DNA of 64,000 bases, taken from NCBI GenBank assembly GCA_964428225.1, contig CAYRXS010000002.1:3508-67507 (forward strand). The letters are read 5' to 3'. The first letter of the stretch is position 1. Each line of letters starts with the position of its first letter. This DNA comes from JBFMCU01 sp964428225. Its GTDB lineage: Bacteria > Planctomycetota > UBA1135 > GCA-002686595. The translations under genes were made by a program, and so were the position numbers. Below the pieces are notes generated by a model that worked only from the letters and a program-made list of their open reading frames with translations, was not told where the DNA came from and made no database searches. Below are positions 37,087-45,139 of the stretch, piece by piece.

Positions 37087-38316
37087 GTGCAGCTCCTCTC
37101 CTCTCTCCGCGACTGGCTCACCGAGCTCCGCACGCAGAGAATCCGCGCGCTGTCCACGGTGATGGGCGTCGCGTGGGGGACCTTCGGCGTCGTGGGGATC
37201 CTGGCCTTCGGGCGGGGGCTCGAGGACCCGATGGAGGAGAAGGCGACGGGGCTCGGCCGGGGCATCGTCATCGTGTGGGGGCAGCGGACGACGAAACCCT
37301 TCGCGGGGTACGCGGAGGGGAGGAGCGTGCTGCTCACCGAGGAGGACGTGCTCGCCCTGGGAGAGCAGATCCCCGAGCTCGACGCCGTCTGTCCCGAGTA
37401 CGTGCGCTGGGATCGCGTCCAGCGCGGCGAGCGGATCCTGAACGTGCCCATCTCCGGCGTGTTCCCGGAGTACGCCGCGCTGCGCAGCATCGCGCCGGCG
37501 CCCGGCGGGCGCTTCCTCGATGATCGCGATCTCCGCGAAGCGCGTCGCGTCGCCTTCCTCGGCGACCGGATCGCCCGGAACCTCTTCGGCGGCGAGGACG
37601 CGATCGGACGAACGATCCAGCTCCTGGGTACTCCGTTCACCGTGGTCGGGATCATGCGACCGAAGCTCCAGGAGAGCGACTACGAGGGCACGGACGACGG
37701 ACGCATCTGCATCCCAGCTTCCGCCTTCCGCCGCGTCTTCGGCGATCGCTGGGTCGACTACTTCATCTACGCAGCGCACGAGCGCAAGCTCACCGCGACG
37801 GCCACGCAGAGGGTCTACGAAGTCCTGGGGAACCGGCTGAGCTTCGATCCCGCCGATCGAGACGCGCTCAACGTGTGGGACACGACCGAGTTCGATCGGA
37901 TTCGGGAGACGGCGTTCCGCGCGATGGACTTCCTCGTCGTCACCGCCTGCGTGCTGACCTTGCTCGTGGGGGGCATCGGCGTCGGCAACCTGATGTTCCT
38001 CGTCGTGCGCCGGCGGACCCGCGAGATCGGGATCCGCATGGCTCTCGGCGCCCGACCGGCGTGGATCCTGCGGGAGGTGCTCGTGCAGGCCCTGATCCTC
38101 GTGGCCGTTGGGGGGGTGGTCGGATTCCTGGCCGCCGTGGGGCTCACCGCGGCAATCGGCGCGAGCCCGCTCTCCGAGGTGCTCGGGGTGCCGCGGATCT
38201 CCCCGCCGATCGGCGCGGGGACGATCGTTTTGCTCGCCGTGATCGGGCTCGCCGCGGGCTGGTTCCCGGCGCGGCGCGCCGCACGGCTCGATCCCGTTCG
38301 GGCTCTGGCGGAGTGA
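37087..38316 (+). CDS. MacB-type ABC exporter permease (first subunit)
   Basis: A 409-residue FtsX/MacB-PCD permease starting at GTG 37087, 12 bases after the adaptor. Helix 1 is at about residues 21-43 (VMGVAWGTFGVVGILAF). A large periplasmic domain follows to about 275. Three helices near the end lie at about 278-300, 330-352 and 372-395, with the family signature VVRRRTREIGIRMALGARPA. The N-terminal helix and the block GLGRGIVIVWG are typical. It lacks an ATPase domain, which is supplied by the gene at 39576. A second, different permease follows, so the transporter is probably a heterodimer. Substrate unknown. Confidence 0.88.
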   Translation: MQLLSSLRDWLTELRTQRIRALSTVMGVAWGTFGVVGILAFGRGLEDPMEEKATGLGRGIVIVWGQRTTKPFAGYAEGRSVLLTEEDVLALGEQIPELDAVCPEYVRWDRVQRGERILNVPISGVFPEYAALRSIAPAPGGRFLDDRDLREARRVAFLGDRIARNLFGGEDAIGRTIQLLGTPFTVVGIMRPKLQESDYEGTDDGRICIPASAFRRVFGDRWVDYFIYAAHERKLTATATQRVYEVLGNRLSFDPADRDALNVWDTTEFDRIRETAFRAMDFLVVTACVLTLLVGGIGVGNLMFLVVRRRTREIGIRMALGARPAWILREVLVQALILVAVGGVVGFLAAVGLTAAIGASPLSEVLGVPRISPPIGAGTIVLLAVIGLAAGWFPARRAARLDPVRALAE

Positions 38317-38319
38317 GCG

Positions 38320-39573
38320 ATGGAGACGATCGTCCACCACCTGCGCGAGCTCTGGGCCGAGCGACGTCGCGTCGGTCTCGTGATGCTCGGAGTCGTATGG
38401 GGGACGCTCAGCCTCACCCTGCTGGTCTCGCTCGGGAACGAGATGGTCGACGCCTCGGGCCAGACCTCGAGGAACTTCGGCACGGGACTCCTGCGCGTGG
38501 GCGGCGGCGCCACGACGGTTCCGCACCGGGGCCTGCCCGCCGGCCGGTGGATCGACCGCGTGCCCGAAGACGCAGAAGTGGTGCTCGCCGGCGTCTCCGG
38601 GCTAAAGGATGTCGCGATCGAGCGCGTCGGGAGCAGCTCGAATCCCCTCGAGTACGGAGACACACGCCTGAACGTCCGCGTCGTGGGGTGCAGCCCGGCG
38701 TTTGGCGAGCTGCGCGAGTATCGTCCGCAGCCCGGGGGTCGCTTCCTGAACGAGCGCGACGAGGCCGAGCACCGCGCCGTGATCTTCCTCGGTCACCGCA
38801 CCGCGGAGCGGCTCTTCGGCGATGTCGATCCGGTGGGGGAGACCGTCGAGCTCTGGGGTCGCACCTTCACGGTGGTCGGTGTCCGCGTTCCGAGCATCAC
38901 GATGGCGAGCTACAGCAGCGAGGACCGCGACAAGGTCGCCATTCCCGCGAGCACGTTCACGGACCTCTTCGGCTGGCGGGAGCTCTCCATCCTGTGGGGA
39001 AGCTTTGCCGAGCCGGAGCGTGGACCCGGGGCTCGCCAAGAGGTGATGGACGACGTCTTCGCCACGCTCGCCGCCCGGAACGGGATCCACCCCGACGACC
39101 GGGACGCGATCTGGATGATGGACTACGTCGAGATCGAGGAGATGGTCGACCTCATCCTGGCCGGCAATCGCGCGTTCATGCTCGTGGTGGGGGTGATCGG
39201 CCTGCTCGTCGCGCTGGTGGGGGTGGCGAACGTGACGTACGTGATGGTGGAGGAGCGCACGCGCGAGATCGGCGTGCAGATGGCGCTCGGCGCGCGACCA
39301 CGGGACGTGGCCCTGGCCCGGCTCGCCGAGAGCCTGTTCGTCACCCTGGTCGGAGGAGTGATCGGCATCGCGGTCGCCGCCGGGTTCCTGCTGCTACTGA
39401 ACCTGATCGAGCTCGACCCCGAGGTGAGGGGGTACGTCGGCCGGCCGGAGGTGTCGGTTCCAGTCGGAGCGATCGTCGTCGCCCTGCTCGTGGTGGGGGG
39501 CGGCCTGGCCGGCTGGTGGCCCGCGCGGCGCGCGGCGGCGATGAACCCCGTGGAGGCTCTGCGCGAGGAATAG
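38320..39573 (+). CDS. MacB-type ABC exporter permease (second subunit)
   Basis: A 417-residue permease with the same plan: helix 1 (VMLGVVWGTLSLTLLVSLGN), a periplasmic domain to about residue 275, and three C-terminal helices around LVVGVIGLLVALVGVANVTY, with the signature VEERTREIGVQMALGARPRD. It starts three bases after the stop of the first permease, so the two are likely coupled. The sequences of the two permeases diverge enough to suggest a heterodimer. It ends AAAMNPVEALREE. The exporter could act on a lipid, peptide or antibiotic; none can be chosen from sequence. Confidence 0.88.
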   Translation: METIVHHLRELWAERRRVGLVMLGVVWGTLSLTLLVSLGNEMVDASGQTSRNFGTGLLRVGGGATTVPHRGLPAGRWIDRVPEDAEVVLAGVSGLKDVAIERVGSSSNPLEYGDTRLNVRVVGCSPAFGELREYRPQPGGRFLNERDEAEHRAVIFLGHRTAERLFGDVDPVGETVELWGRTFTVVGVRVPSITMASYSSEDRDKVAIPASTFTDLFGWRELSILWGSFAEPERGPGARQEVMDDVFATLAARNGIHPDDRDAIWMMDYVEIEEMVDLILAGNRAFMLVVGVIGLLVALVGVANVTYVMVEERTREIGVQMALGARPRDVALARLAESLFVTLVGGVIGIAVAAGFLLLLNLIELDPEVRGYVGRPEVSVPVGAIVVALLVVGGGLAGWWPARRAAAMNPVEALREE

Positions 39574-39575
39574 CG

Positions 39576-40244
39576 ATGATCCACCTGGAGGGAATCGGCA
39601 AGGACTACTTCAGCGGCGAGAACGTGGTGCGCGCGCTGCGAGACATCGACTTCGCGGTGGAGTCCGGAGAGCTCATCTCCGTCCTCGGCCCCTCGGGCTC
39701 GGGCAAGTCGACGCTGCTCCACGTGATCGGGTGCCTCGACACGCCGACGCGGGGGCGCTACCTGCTCGACGGCGAGGACGTGAGCGGCCTGGATCCCAAC
39801 CGCATGGCCGCGGTGCGCAACCGCCGGTTCGGATTCGTCTTCCAGGCTTTCCACCTGATGCCGCGCGCGACGGCGCTGGAGAACGTGGCGATGCCCCTGC
39901 GCTTCGCGGGCGTGCGAGCCGCCGAGCGTCGCGAGCGCGCCGCCGCCCTGCTCGACCGGGTCGGTCTGTCGGACCGCCGCGACCACCGCCCCTCCGAGCT
40001 CTCCGGCGGCCAGCAGCAGCGCGTGGCCATCGCTCGCGCCCTCGCCAACCGCCCCGACGCCGTCCTCGCCGACGAGCCGACGGGCAACCTCGACACGCGG
40101 TCGGGGATCGAGGTCATCGAGCTCCTGGGCGAGCTGAACGCCGAGGGGCAGACCGTCCTCGTCGTCACCCACGACGAGGAGCTCGCCGCCCGCACCCCCC
40201 GCGTGATCCGCATGGTCGACGGGAGGATCGTGTCCGACGAGTGA
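39576..40244 (+). CDS. MacB/LolD-type ABC transporter ATPase
   Basis: A 222-residue ATPase. The Walker A motif GPSGSGKS is at residues 38-45, the Q-loop is near FVFQAFHLMP, the signature is LSGGQQQRVAIARAL, Walker B is AVLADEPTGNLD, and the H-loop is VTHDEE. The size and sequence fit the MacB/LolD/FtsE subfamily that partners FtsX-type permeases. The ATG at 39576 starts 2 bases after the upstream stop, so the four exporter genes run as one operon from 36019. The usual TolC-like outer-membrane gene is not present in the window. Confidence 0.95.
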   Translation: MIHLEGIGKDYFSGENVVRALRDIDFAVESGELISVLGPSGSGKSTLLHVIGCLDTPTRGRYLLDGEDVSGLDPNRMAAVRNRRFGFVFQAFHLMPRATALENVAMPLRFAGVRAAERRERAAALLDRVGLSDRRDHRPSELSGGQQQRVAIARALANRPDAVLADEPTGNLDTRSGIEVIELLGELNAEGQTVLVVTHDEELAARTPRVIRMVDGRIVSDE

Positions 40245-40311
40245 TCGCCGGGGCCGGTGGGTTTCCCGCGGCAGACACTCGGGGCGGCTGGAGGGGAGGA
40301 GGACGAGGATC

Positions 40312-40325
40312 CGAACGTGCGTTCG
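40312..40325. repeat. Short palindrome before an unknown secreted-protein gene
   Basis: cgaacg and cgttcg form a perfect 6-bp inverted repeat with a 2-base centre, 80 bases before the gene at 40405. The position would suit a dimeric regulator's operator, but no regulator was found nearby. Confidence 0.25.
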
Positions 40326-40404
40326 TACCCGCCTCGTGTAGCATGACGTCGGCTCGCCACGGGGGAGCCCCTGGCCATCCCCTGGAAGACGAAGGACGAT
40401 CAAG

Positions 40405-41697
40405 ATGAGTCTCGGAATGGCTCTTGGATGCACGGTTCTGGCGTTGGCGGCAGTTCCCGTGGCCATGGAAGGCAGGACAAGCCCGGGCATGTTGGCCGAT
40501 GAGGATGTCTTGGATCGGCTGATCGAGGAGACGAACGAGCTCGAGTCGTTCGACGTCTCGTACAAGGCCATCTCGAAAGACGGAGTGGAGCGGACGATGC
40601 GGTTCGTGATGGCCGGACCGCAGCACGTTCTCCTGACGATACGCGAGGGGGAGGAAACCTACTACGCGGCCTGCCTCGACGGTGTCATGGCTTTTCGGGT
40701 CTTTGGCGACGAGGAGATCGAGTGGGAGTTCGACGCGGCCGGAGCCTTCGGGGAGCTCGAGGTCGTGATGGAGGCCTGGGAGGAGGAGTTTGGAACGATG
40801 TTGCTGGGGCGCGAGACCTCCCTGGGCGGTGGCCCGGAAATCAACATGGGTCCCGCTGCCTCGAACGACGACATGCGCTTCGACGTCTCCTACTCGATCA
40901 ATCGCAAGGCTCTCCTCAACTGGCTGCGTGTCCTCCAGCAAGCGAAGGAGGTTCCTGGCGACAACGAGGACGTCGTCATTCTCACGCTCGACGAAGAGAA
41001 CTACTGGGAGGTTACCCGGACGACGGGCTTCATCACGCGAGCCTGGGAGATGGAGGATGAGGAGCAGCGAGTCTTCCTGAAGCTCACCCATCTCGATCTG
41101 GAGCCGGATCTCGACGAGGAATCCGTGCGACTTCCCGAATCCAGCGAGGACGCGACGGATCAGACCGCGGAGGTGGCCGCGGCCTTGAGGAAGCAGACGG
41201 TCGATGCGGTGCGATTCGCCGTCTATAGATACCTCGACGAGCTCCTGCACAAGGAGGAATGCTCATGGGACGAGTCCACGCGCCGGAAGCTCGAGCGGGT
41301 CTTCCGGGTCGCGGCCGTTGCCGTGTATCGTGCCCAGTTTCAATCCAACCGAGCACGGCTCGAGGAGCAGGTGGACTCCAAGGCAAGTTCGTTGCGGCAG
41401 TGGTACGAGTCTGTGCGAGACCACGCGGGTGCTCCGGAGAAGCTGCGCGCCACAGTCGAACAGCGAGATGGTCTCACGAGCGGTATGGAGGAAGTACGCC
41501 GTCGGCTCGTGGAAACCGCGGATCCGGGTCCCATGCCGAACACGGAGGCCGACGTTCGCGACGAGTGCCTTGAGCTCGAACGGGAAGCCATCAGCTCGCT
41601 CTACACCGAAGAGGTCGCGGATCCGGTCCTCGAGTACTTCGACGAGGCCATGTCGGGAATCGGGGACCTGCCCCGGTCCTCGGACGTGCTTCCCTGA
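40405..41697 (+). CDS. Secreted protein of unknown function
   Basis: A 430-residue acidic protein with a probable signal peptide (MALGCTVLALAAVPVAM). The front region has a beta pattern like outer-membrane lipoprotein sorting or DUF2092-type domains: SFDVSYKAISKDGVERTM, FVMAGPQHVLLTIREGEE and a later repeat with SYSINRKALLNWL. The second half (about 240-430) is mainly helical, with probable coiled coil around RVFRVAAVAVYRAQFQSN and DVRDECLELEREAISS. No domain is recognised with confidence, and no partner is evident; it is separated from the exporter by 160 bases and from the next convergent gene by 3. Confidence 0.5.
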   Translation: MSLGMALGCTVLALAAVPVAMEGRTSPGMLADEDVLDRLIEETNELESFDVSYKAISKDGVERTMRFVMAGPQHVLLTIREGEETYYAACLDGVMAFRVFGDEEIEWEFDAAGAFGELEVVMEAWEEEFGTMLLGRETSLGGGPEINMGPAASNDDMRFDVSYSINRKALLNWLRVLQQAKEVPGDNEDVVILTLDEENYWEVTRTTGFITRAWEMEDEEQRVFLKLTHLDLEPDLDEESVRLPESSEDATDQTAEVAAALRKQTVDAVRFAVYRYLDELLHKEECSWDESTRRKLERVFRVAAVAVYRAQFQSNRARLEEQVDSKASSLRQWYESVRDHAGAPEKLRATVEQRDGLTSGMEEVRRRLVETADPGPMPNTEADVRDECLELEREAISSLYTEEVADPVLEYFDEAMSGIGDLPRSSDVLP

Positions 41698-41700
41698 ACC

Positions 41701-42438
41701 TCAGCCGATCCGTTGGCGAAAGCACGTCAGGTGCCCGTCGCCGTAGAAGACCTCGAAGCGGTCCGAGAGGAAGTCGCGCAGGCAGTCGGCGATGCTGAAG
41801 ATCACGACGGGATCCTCCGCGAGGTCGAGCTCGGCGGCGAAGCGTTCGTAGAAGCGGCGACCTTCGCCCTCGGGGCGGACGGGGCGGTAGAGATAGATGA
41901 AGTCCATCCCCGCCGGCGAGGCGTCGAGCACGTCGCCGACGCGCCACTCCACGCGCTCCTCGGGCACGCCGAGCCAGGCCTGCAGGTGGCGTCCGAACTC
42001 GACCATCCGGCTCGAGATCTCGATCTGCACCGTGCGCGCGTGGGGATCGAGCTTCTGCATCAGCAGGCCCTGTAATCCGTTGCCCGCGCCGAAGTCGCCC
42101 GAGACGGTGGTCGTGGACAGGAAGGGCCCCGCCTTGAGGATCGGCGAGAGCCCCCCGGCGTGGGCCCAGTAGCCGCCCGTCTCGTCGACGCGCCGTCGCT
42201 CCTCGGCGGTGTACGGAGCCTCGTGGCCGTGGACGTGCGCGTACAGGGTGAGGAATGCCTCCTCGATCTCCTCCGCGTCGTCTCCGTCGGCGGCGGCCAG
42301 GAAGCGTGCGTGGTGCTCGGCGTACCGCGGGCAGAGCCCGAAGGGATCCGGCGGGGGCGGGAGCTCCGCGAAGAGCTCCATCAGGCGCGAGAGCCGCCGC
42401 CGCTCCTCGAGAGGGCGCTCGTCGTCGACGACCTTCAT
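41701..42438 (-). CDS. Class I methyltransferase-like protein
   Basis: A 245-residue protein starting at ATG 42438. Residues about 110-215 follow the SAM-binding fold: motif I-like SGDFGAGNGLQGLLMQKL, motif II-like TVQIEISSRMVEFGR, then WRVGDVLDASPAGMDFIYLY. A proline-rich LFAELPPPPDPFG segment lies near the front. The motif I is close to but not identical with E/D-x-G-x-G-x-G, and no substrate domain is known. It is likely cytosolic. The upstream in-frame start at 42480 would add basic residues with no family support. Confidence 0.55.
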   Translation of the reverse strand: MKVVDDERPLEERRRLSRLMELFAELPPPPDPFGLCPRYAEHHARFLAAADGDDAEEIEEAFLTLYAHVHGHEAPYTAEERRRVDETGGYWAHAGGLSPILKAGPFLSTTTVSGDFGAGNGLQGLLMQKLDPHARTVQIEISSRMVEFGRHLQAWLGVPEERVEWRVGDVLDASPAGMDFIYLYRPVRPEGEGRRFYERFAAELDLAEDPVVIFSIADCLRDFLSDRFEVFYGDGHLTCFRQRIG

Positions 42439-42507
42439 CCTCCCGAGTGTGGGCCGCGATCGGCGATTGTCAATCCACACCGTCGCCGCCCGCGCGCCTT
42501 CCCGCCG

Positions 42508-43305
42508 TCAGTCGAGGGCGTCCCGATCCGTCTCGTCGGCCCGTTTGGCGCACTCGAGCAGGAGGTATGTCACGTTGCAGCGGAGGTCGGGATCCGCGAC
42601 GACCCGGAGGCCCGCGGCGAAGTGGTACGTGGCGACGTCCGCCGCGAAGAGGCGCTGGAAGATCTGCTGCATCTGCCGGACGAGAGCTCGGTGAAGCCCG
42701 TCGCGGTCGATGATCTCCCGGCGCAGCAGCGCGGTGCCGAAGAGCTCGGGGAGCTCGTCCTTGACCTCGAGCATCTCGTCCAGACGTTCCCGGGTGAGGG
42801 AACCCTGCTCGACGAGGATCTCCCCGAGCCGGCTGCCGGGCGGAGGATTGTCGCTGGAGGCGTAGGTCACCTCTCCCTCGGAGAGCTCGATCCGGAACGT
42901 CTCGTCCAGCGTGTCCACCCAGAGGACACCGGTGCGGCGCAAGCCGGAGAGGAAGACGAGGAAGTCCACCACGGGCACGATGCGGCTGCTGCCCGAGAGG
43001 CAGCTCGCCTGGTCGTCCCCCGGAAGGTCGCCCGCGATTCCCATTCCGTTCACGAGACCGGTGAAGGACCCGCTGAGCGTGGCCCGCGACGCCTCCTCGG
43101 TTCGAGGCGCGGAGCCGGTCACGAGCATCAGGGCCTCGGCCGCCTCGTCCAGGCTTCCCACCGCTCGGGCGAGCTGGCCGCGGGCCGTGCTCGCGGAGCC
43201 GTGGGCCACGAGGAGGCGATGGAGGTTCACCGCTCGGGCTACGAGCAGTCGACAGACGAGAGAGAGGTCGGCCGCGGGCCGATCGAGCAGGCGGGAGTTG
43301 GACAC
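42508..43305 (-). CDS. DUF4388 (PATAN-like) protein
   Basis: A 265-residue protein from GTG 43305. The helical front (about 1-65) is unknown. From about 75 it has the DUF4388 pattern: SGSFTGLVNGMGIAGD, VVDFLVFLSGLRRTGVLWVD and FRIELSEGEVTYASSDNPPP. A region on LGEILVEQGSLTRERLDEML and a final helical part follow. DUF4388 proteins often sit in two-component and gliding or pilus-regulation circuits as protein-protein adaptors, but no kinase or receiver is nearby. Cytosolic; role unknown. Confidence 0.75.
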   Translation of the reverse strand: MSNSRLLDRPAADLSLVCRLLVARAVNLHRLLVAHGSASTARGQLARAVGSLDEAAEALMLVTGSAPRTEEASRATLSGSFTGLVNGMGIAGDLPGDDQASCLSGSSRIVPVVDFLVFLSGLRRTGVLWVDTLDETFRIELSEGEVTYASSDNPPPGSRLGEILVEQGSLTRERLDEMLEVKDELPELFGTALLRREIIDRDGLHRALVRQMQQIFQRLFAADVATYHFAAGLRVVADPDLRCNVTYLLLECAKRADETDRDALD

Positions 43306-43410
43306 GATTGGAGGGGGGGCTGGTCCGGGGGGGACGTTTGGGCCTCTATCGGCCGCTCGACGCGACGAACCCCAGCGAATCTCGCCGTCCTTTCCGACCG
43401 GCGTCGCGCG

Positions 43411-43881
43411 TCACCCCGTCCGGCTGCGGTGCCAGGCCCACTCGATCACCTCGGAATCGCGGGCGGCGTCGGTGCAGAGGCGGGCGGGATCGGGGCGGAT
43501 GCTCACGCGACCGATGTCGAGGCGGTCCGCGTCCCAGCAGGTGATCACCGTGGGATCGCCGGTGGTGAGGCCGAAGGTGTGGTCGCGACAGGCGACGATC
43601 AGGAGCTCGAGGTCGGCCTCGGGGAGCGGAACGAGGCTCCCCGCGATCATCCGGACGAGCTCGGCGGCCCGAGGCCCGTGCTCCGGATCGGTACCATCGG
43701 AGCGCCGCCGCACGTCGTGAAGGAGGGCAAAATACTCGATTACCTCTTCCTTCGCCCCGGTCGTCGGCGCGAGCCGCAGCCCGTTCTCGCGCACCCGCGC
43801 CCAGTGACCCGCCCCGTGGATCCCATTCCAGTCGAGGACGTACTCCTCGCGAATCCTCTTCAAGAGCGCGTCGTTCTCCAT
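43411..43881 (-). CDS. HD-domain protein
   Basis: A 156-residue protein starting at ATG 43881. It has the H...HD...D layout of HD phosphohydrolases: WNGIHGAGHWARVREN (front His), FALLHDVRR (HD pair), ACRDHTF and CWDADRLDIGR (last Asp). Length fits a stand-alone HD domain such as those acting on nucleotides. It has no obvious fused domain and its substrate is unknown. Confidence 0.75.
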   Translation of the reverse strand: MENDALLKRIREEYVLDWNGIHGAGHWARVRENGLRLAPTTGAKEEVIEYFALLHDVRRRSDGTDPEHGPRAAELVRMIAGSLVPLPEADLELLIVACRDHTFGLTTGDPTVITCWDADRLDIGRVSIRPDPARLCTDAARDSEVIEWAWHRSRTG

Positions 43882-43961
43882 GGGGAAGGCGTGAGGGTAT
43901 CCTGGTGCGGGGAGGGGGTGGAAGATCCGGCTCCTTCGTTTTCGAACGCGGAGGCCATGAC

Positions 43962-44012
43962 ATGAAGACCAATCACGAGTTGCGGCGGACCGGCGACGAG
44001 GAGGGCGCTTGA
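43962..44012 (+). CDS. Possible 16-residue leader peptide of the CobW-like gene
   Basis: A short ORF, MKTNHELRRTGDEEGA, starts 8 bases after a GGAG box and ends in a TGA at 44010-44012 that overlaps the TTG start of the next gene (TTGA). The overlap would couple translation of the two. Nothing in its sequence shows a metal site or a known family, so this may be a chance ORF. Confidence 0.35.
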   Translation: MKTNHELRRTGDEEGA

Positions 44013-44926
44013 TACCCCTGAGCCTCGTCACCGGCTTCCTCGGCAGCGGCAAGACGACCTTGCTGCGGCACGTGATCGCCCGCGACCGGGATCGCCGGCT
44101 GGCCTTCGTCGTCAACGAGTTCGGGCCCGTGGACGTCGACGGTCGGCTTCTGGACCTTCCCGAGGACCGGGTGCTCTCCATTCCGGGGGGGAGCATCTTC
44201 TGCCGCTGTCTGTCCGGCGAGCTCGTCGGGAGTCTGCGGCGGATCGCGGAATGGACCGACGAGTCGGGGGAGAGGCTGGACGGCGTCGTGATCGAGGCGA
44301 GCGGGATCGCCGATCCCAGGGTCGCCGGCCCCCTGCTCCTCGAGACGGGCCTGAGCGAGCAGTTCGAGCTTCGCACGATCGTCGCCATCGTCGATCCGAC
44401 CACCTTCCCGAAGCTGCTCCACACGCTGCCGAACGTCGTGGCCCAGGTGGAGGCCTGCAGCCTCGCGATCGTGAACAAGATCGACCTGCACCCGGAGGCC
44501 GAGATACGCGCCGTCGAGGCCCAGGTCGCGGCCATCAATCCCCGGGCCATCGTCCTGCGCGCCGAGCACGCCCGGCTCGACCTCGACATCCTGGCTCCCT
44601 CTCCGGTGCGCGAGCTGGCGGGCGAGCTCGCGCCCTGCGCCGATCCCCGCTACGCCCGCTCGGTCGTCGAGGTGCGCGATCCGATCGATCCTGACGAGCT
44701 GCTCGCGGAGCTCCGTGCGCTCGGAGACGCCGTCTGGCGGGCCAAGGGCTTCGTGCCCTCGGCGGACGGCTTCGTCCACCTCGACTACTCGGTCGCGGGC
44801 ATGACCTGCCGTCCGGCTCCGTGCCCCCCCGACGGTGGCCGCCTGGTCGTCATCGCGCGGGGTGACGTCGGCGCCGACGCCCGGATGCGCATCGCGCGGC
44901 TGGGTCAGTGCTCGTCCCAGTCGTAG
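44009..44926 (+). CDS. CobW/COG0523 GTP-binding metallochaperone
   Basis: A 305-residue G3E GTPase with a TTG start at 44009, behind a strong GAGGAGGG ribosome-binding site. Walker A is GFLGSGKTT (residues 9-17), followed by FVVNEFGPVDVDG and VIEASGIADP, and the NKID base-recognition motif is in LAIVNKIDLHPE. The CobW C-terminal domain is short, with the block VWRAKGFVPSADGFVHLDYS. The family metal motif is usually CxCC after the GG; here it reads GGSIFCRCLSGEL, so one cysteine is replaced. Members deliver zinc, cobalt or nickel. No metalloenzyme gene adjoins it, so the metal cannot be named. Confidence 0.9.
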   Translation: MIPLSLVTGFLGSGKTTLLRHVIARDRDRRLAFVVNEFGPVDVDGRLLDLPEDRVLSIPGGSIFCRCLSGELVGSLRRIAEWTDESGERLDGVVIEASGIADPRVAGPLLLETGLSEQFELRTIVAIVDPTTFPKLLHTLPNVVAQVEACSLAIVNKIDLHPEAEIRAVEAQVAAINPRAIVLRAEHARLDLDILAPSPVRELAGELAPCADPRYARSVVEVRDPIDPDELLAELRALGDAVWRAKGFVPSADGFVHLDYSVAGMTCRPAPCPPDGGRLVVIARGDVGADARMRIARLGQCSSQS

Positions 44927-44987
44927 TACGCGTCCACGACCGTGCCTGCCCGAGGTCCGATGAGTGCAGGGGGGCTACGTACGCCAG

Positions 44988-45051
44988 CACGGAAACACGG
45001 AAACACGGAAAGGGGGAAGACCGGGAGATCGGGAGACCGGGAGCACGGAAA
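44988..45051. repeat. Compound array of eight 8-base units
   Basis: The 64 bases divide exactly into eight 8-mers: cacggaaa three times, gggggaag, then accgggag, atcgggag, accgggag, and cacggaaa again. It lies between two convergent genes (CobW-like and HEAT-VWA). Confidence 0.7.
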
Positions 45052-45058
45052 TGTATAG

Positions 45059-45076
45059 GGCGGCGGGGAGGCCGCC
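45059..45076 (-). terminator. Weak hairpin near the end of the HEAT-VWA gene
   Basis: ggcggc and gccgcc form a 6-bp GC stem with a 6-base loop, 64 bases past the stop of the minus-strand gene. On that strand ctatacattt follows, so only a weak T-rich stretch supports a terminator. Confidence 0.25.
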
Positions 45077-45139
45077 AGGGAGAGGAAGGGGAAGCTCGAG
45101 GAGACAGAGGCCGCCCGGACCCGAGGATCTGGCCGCGGC

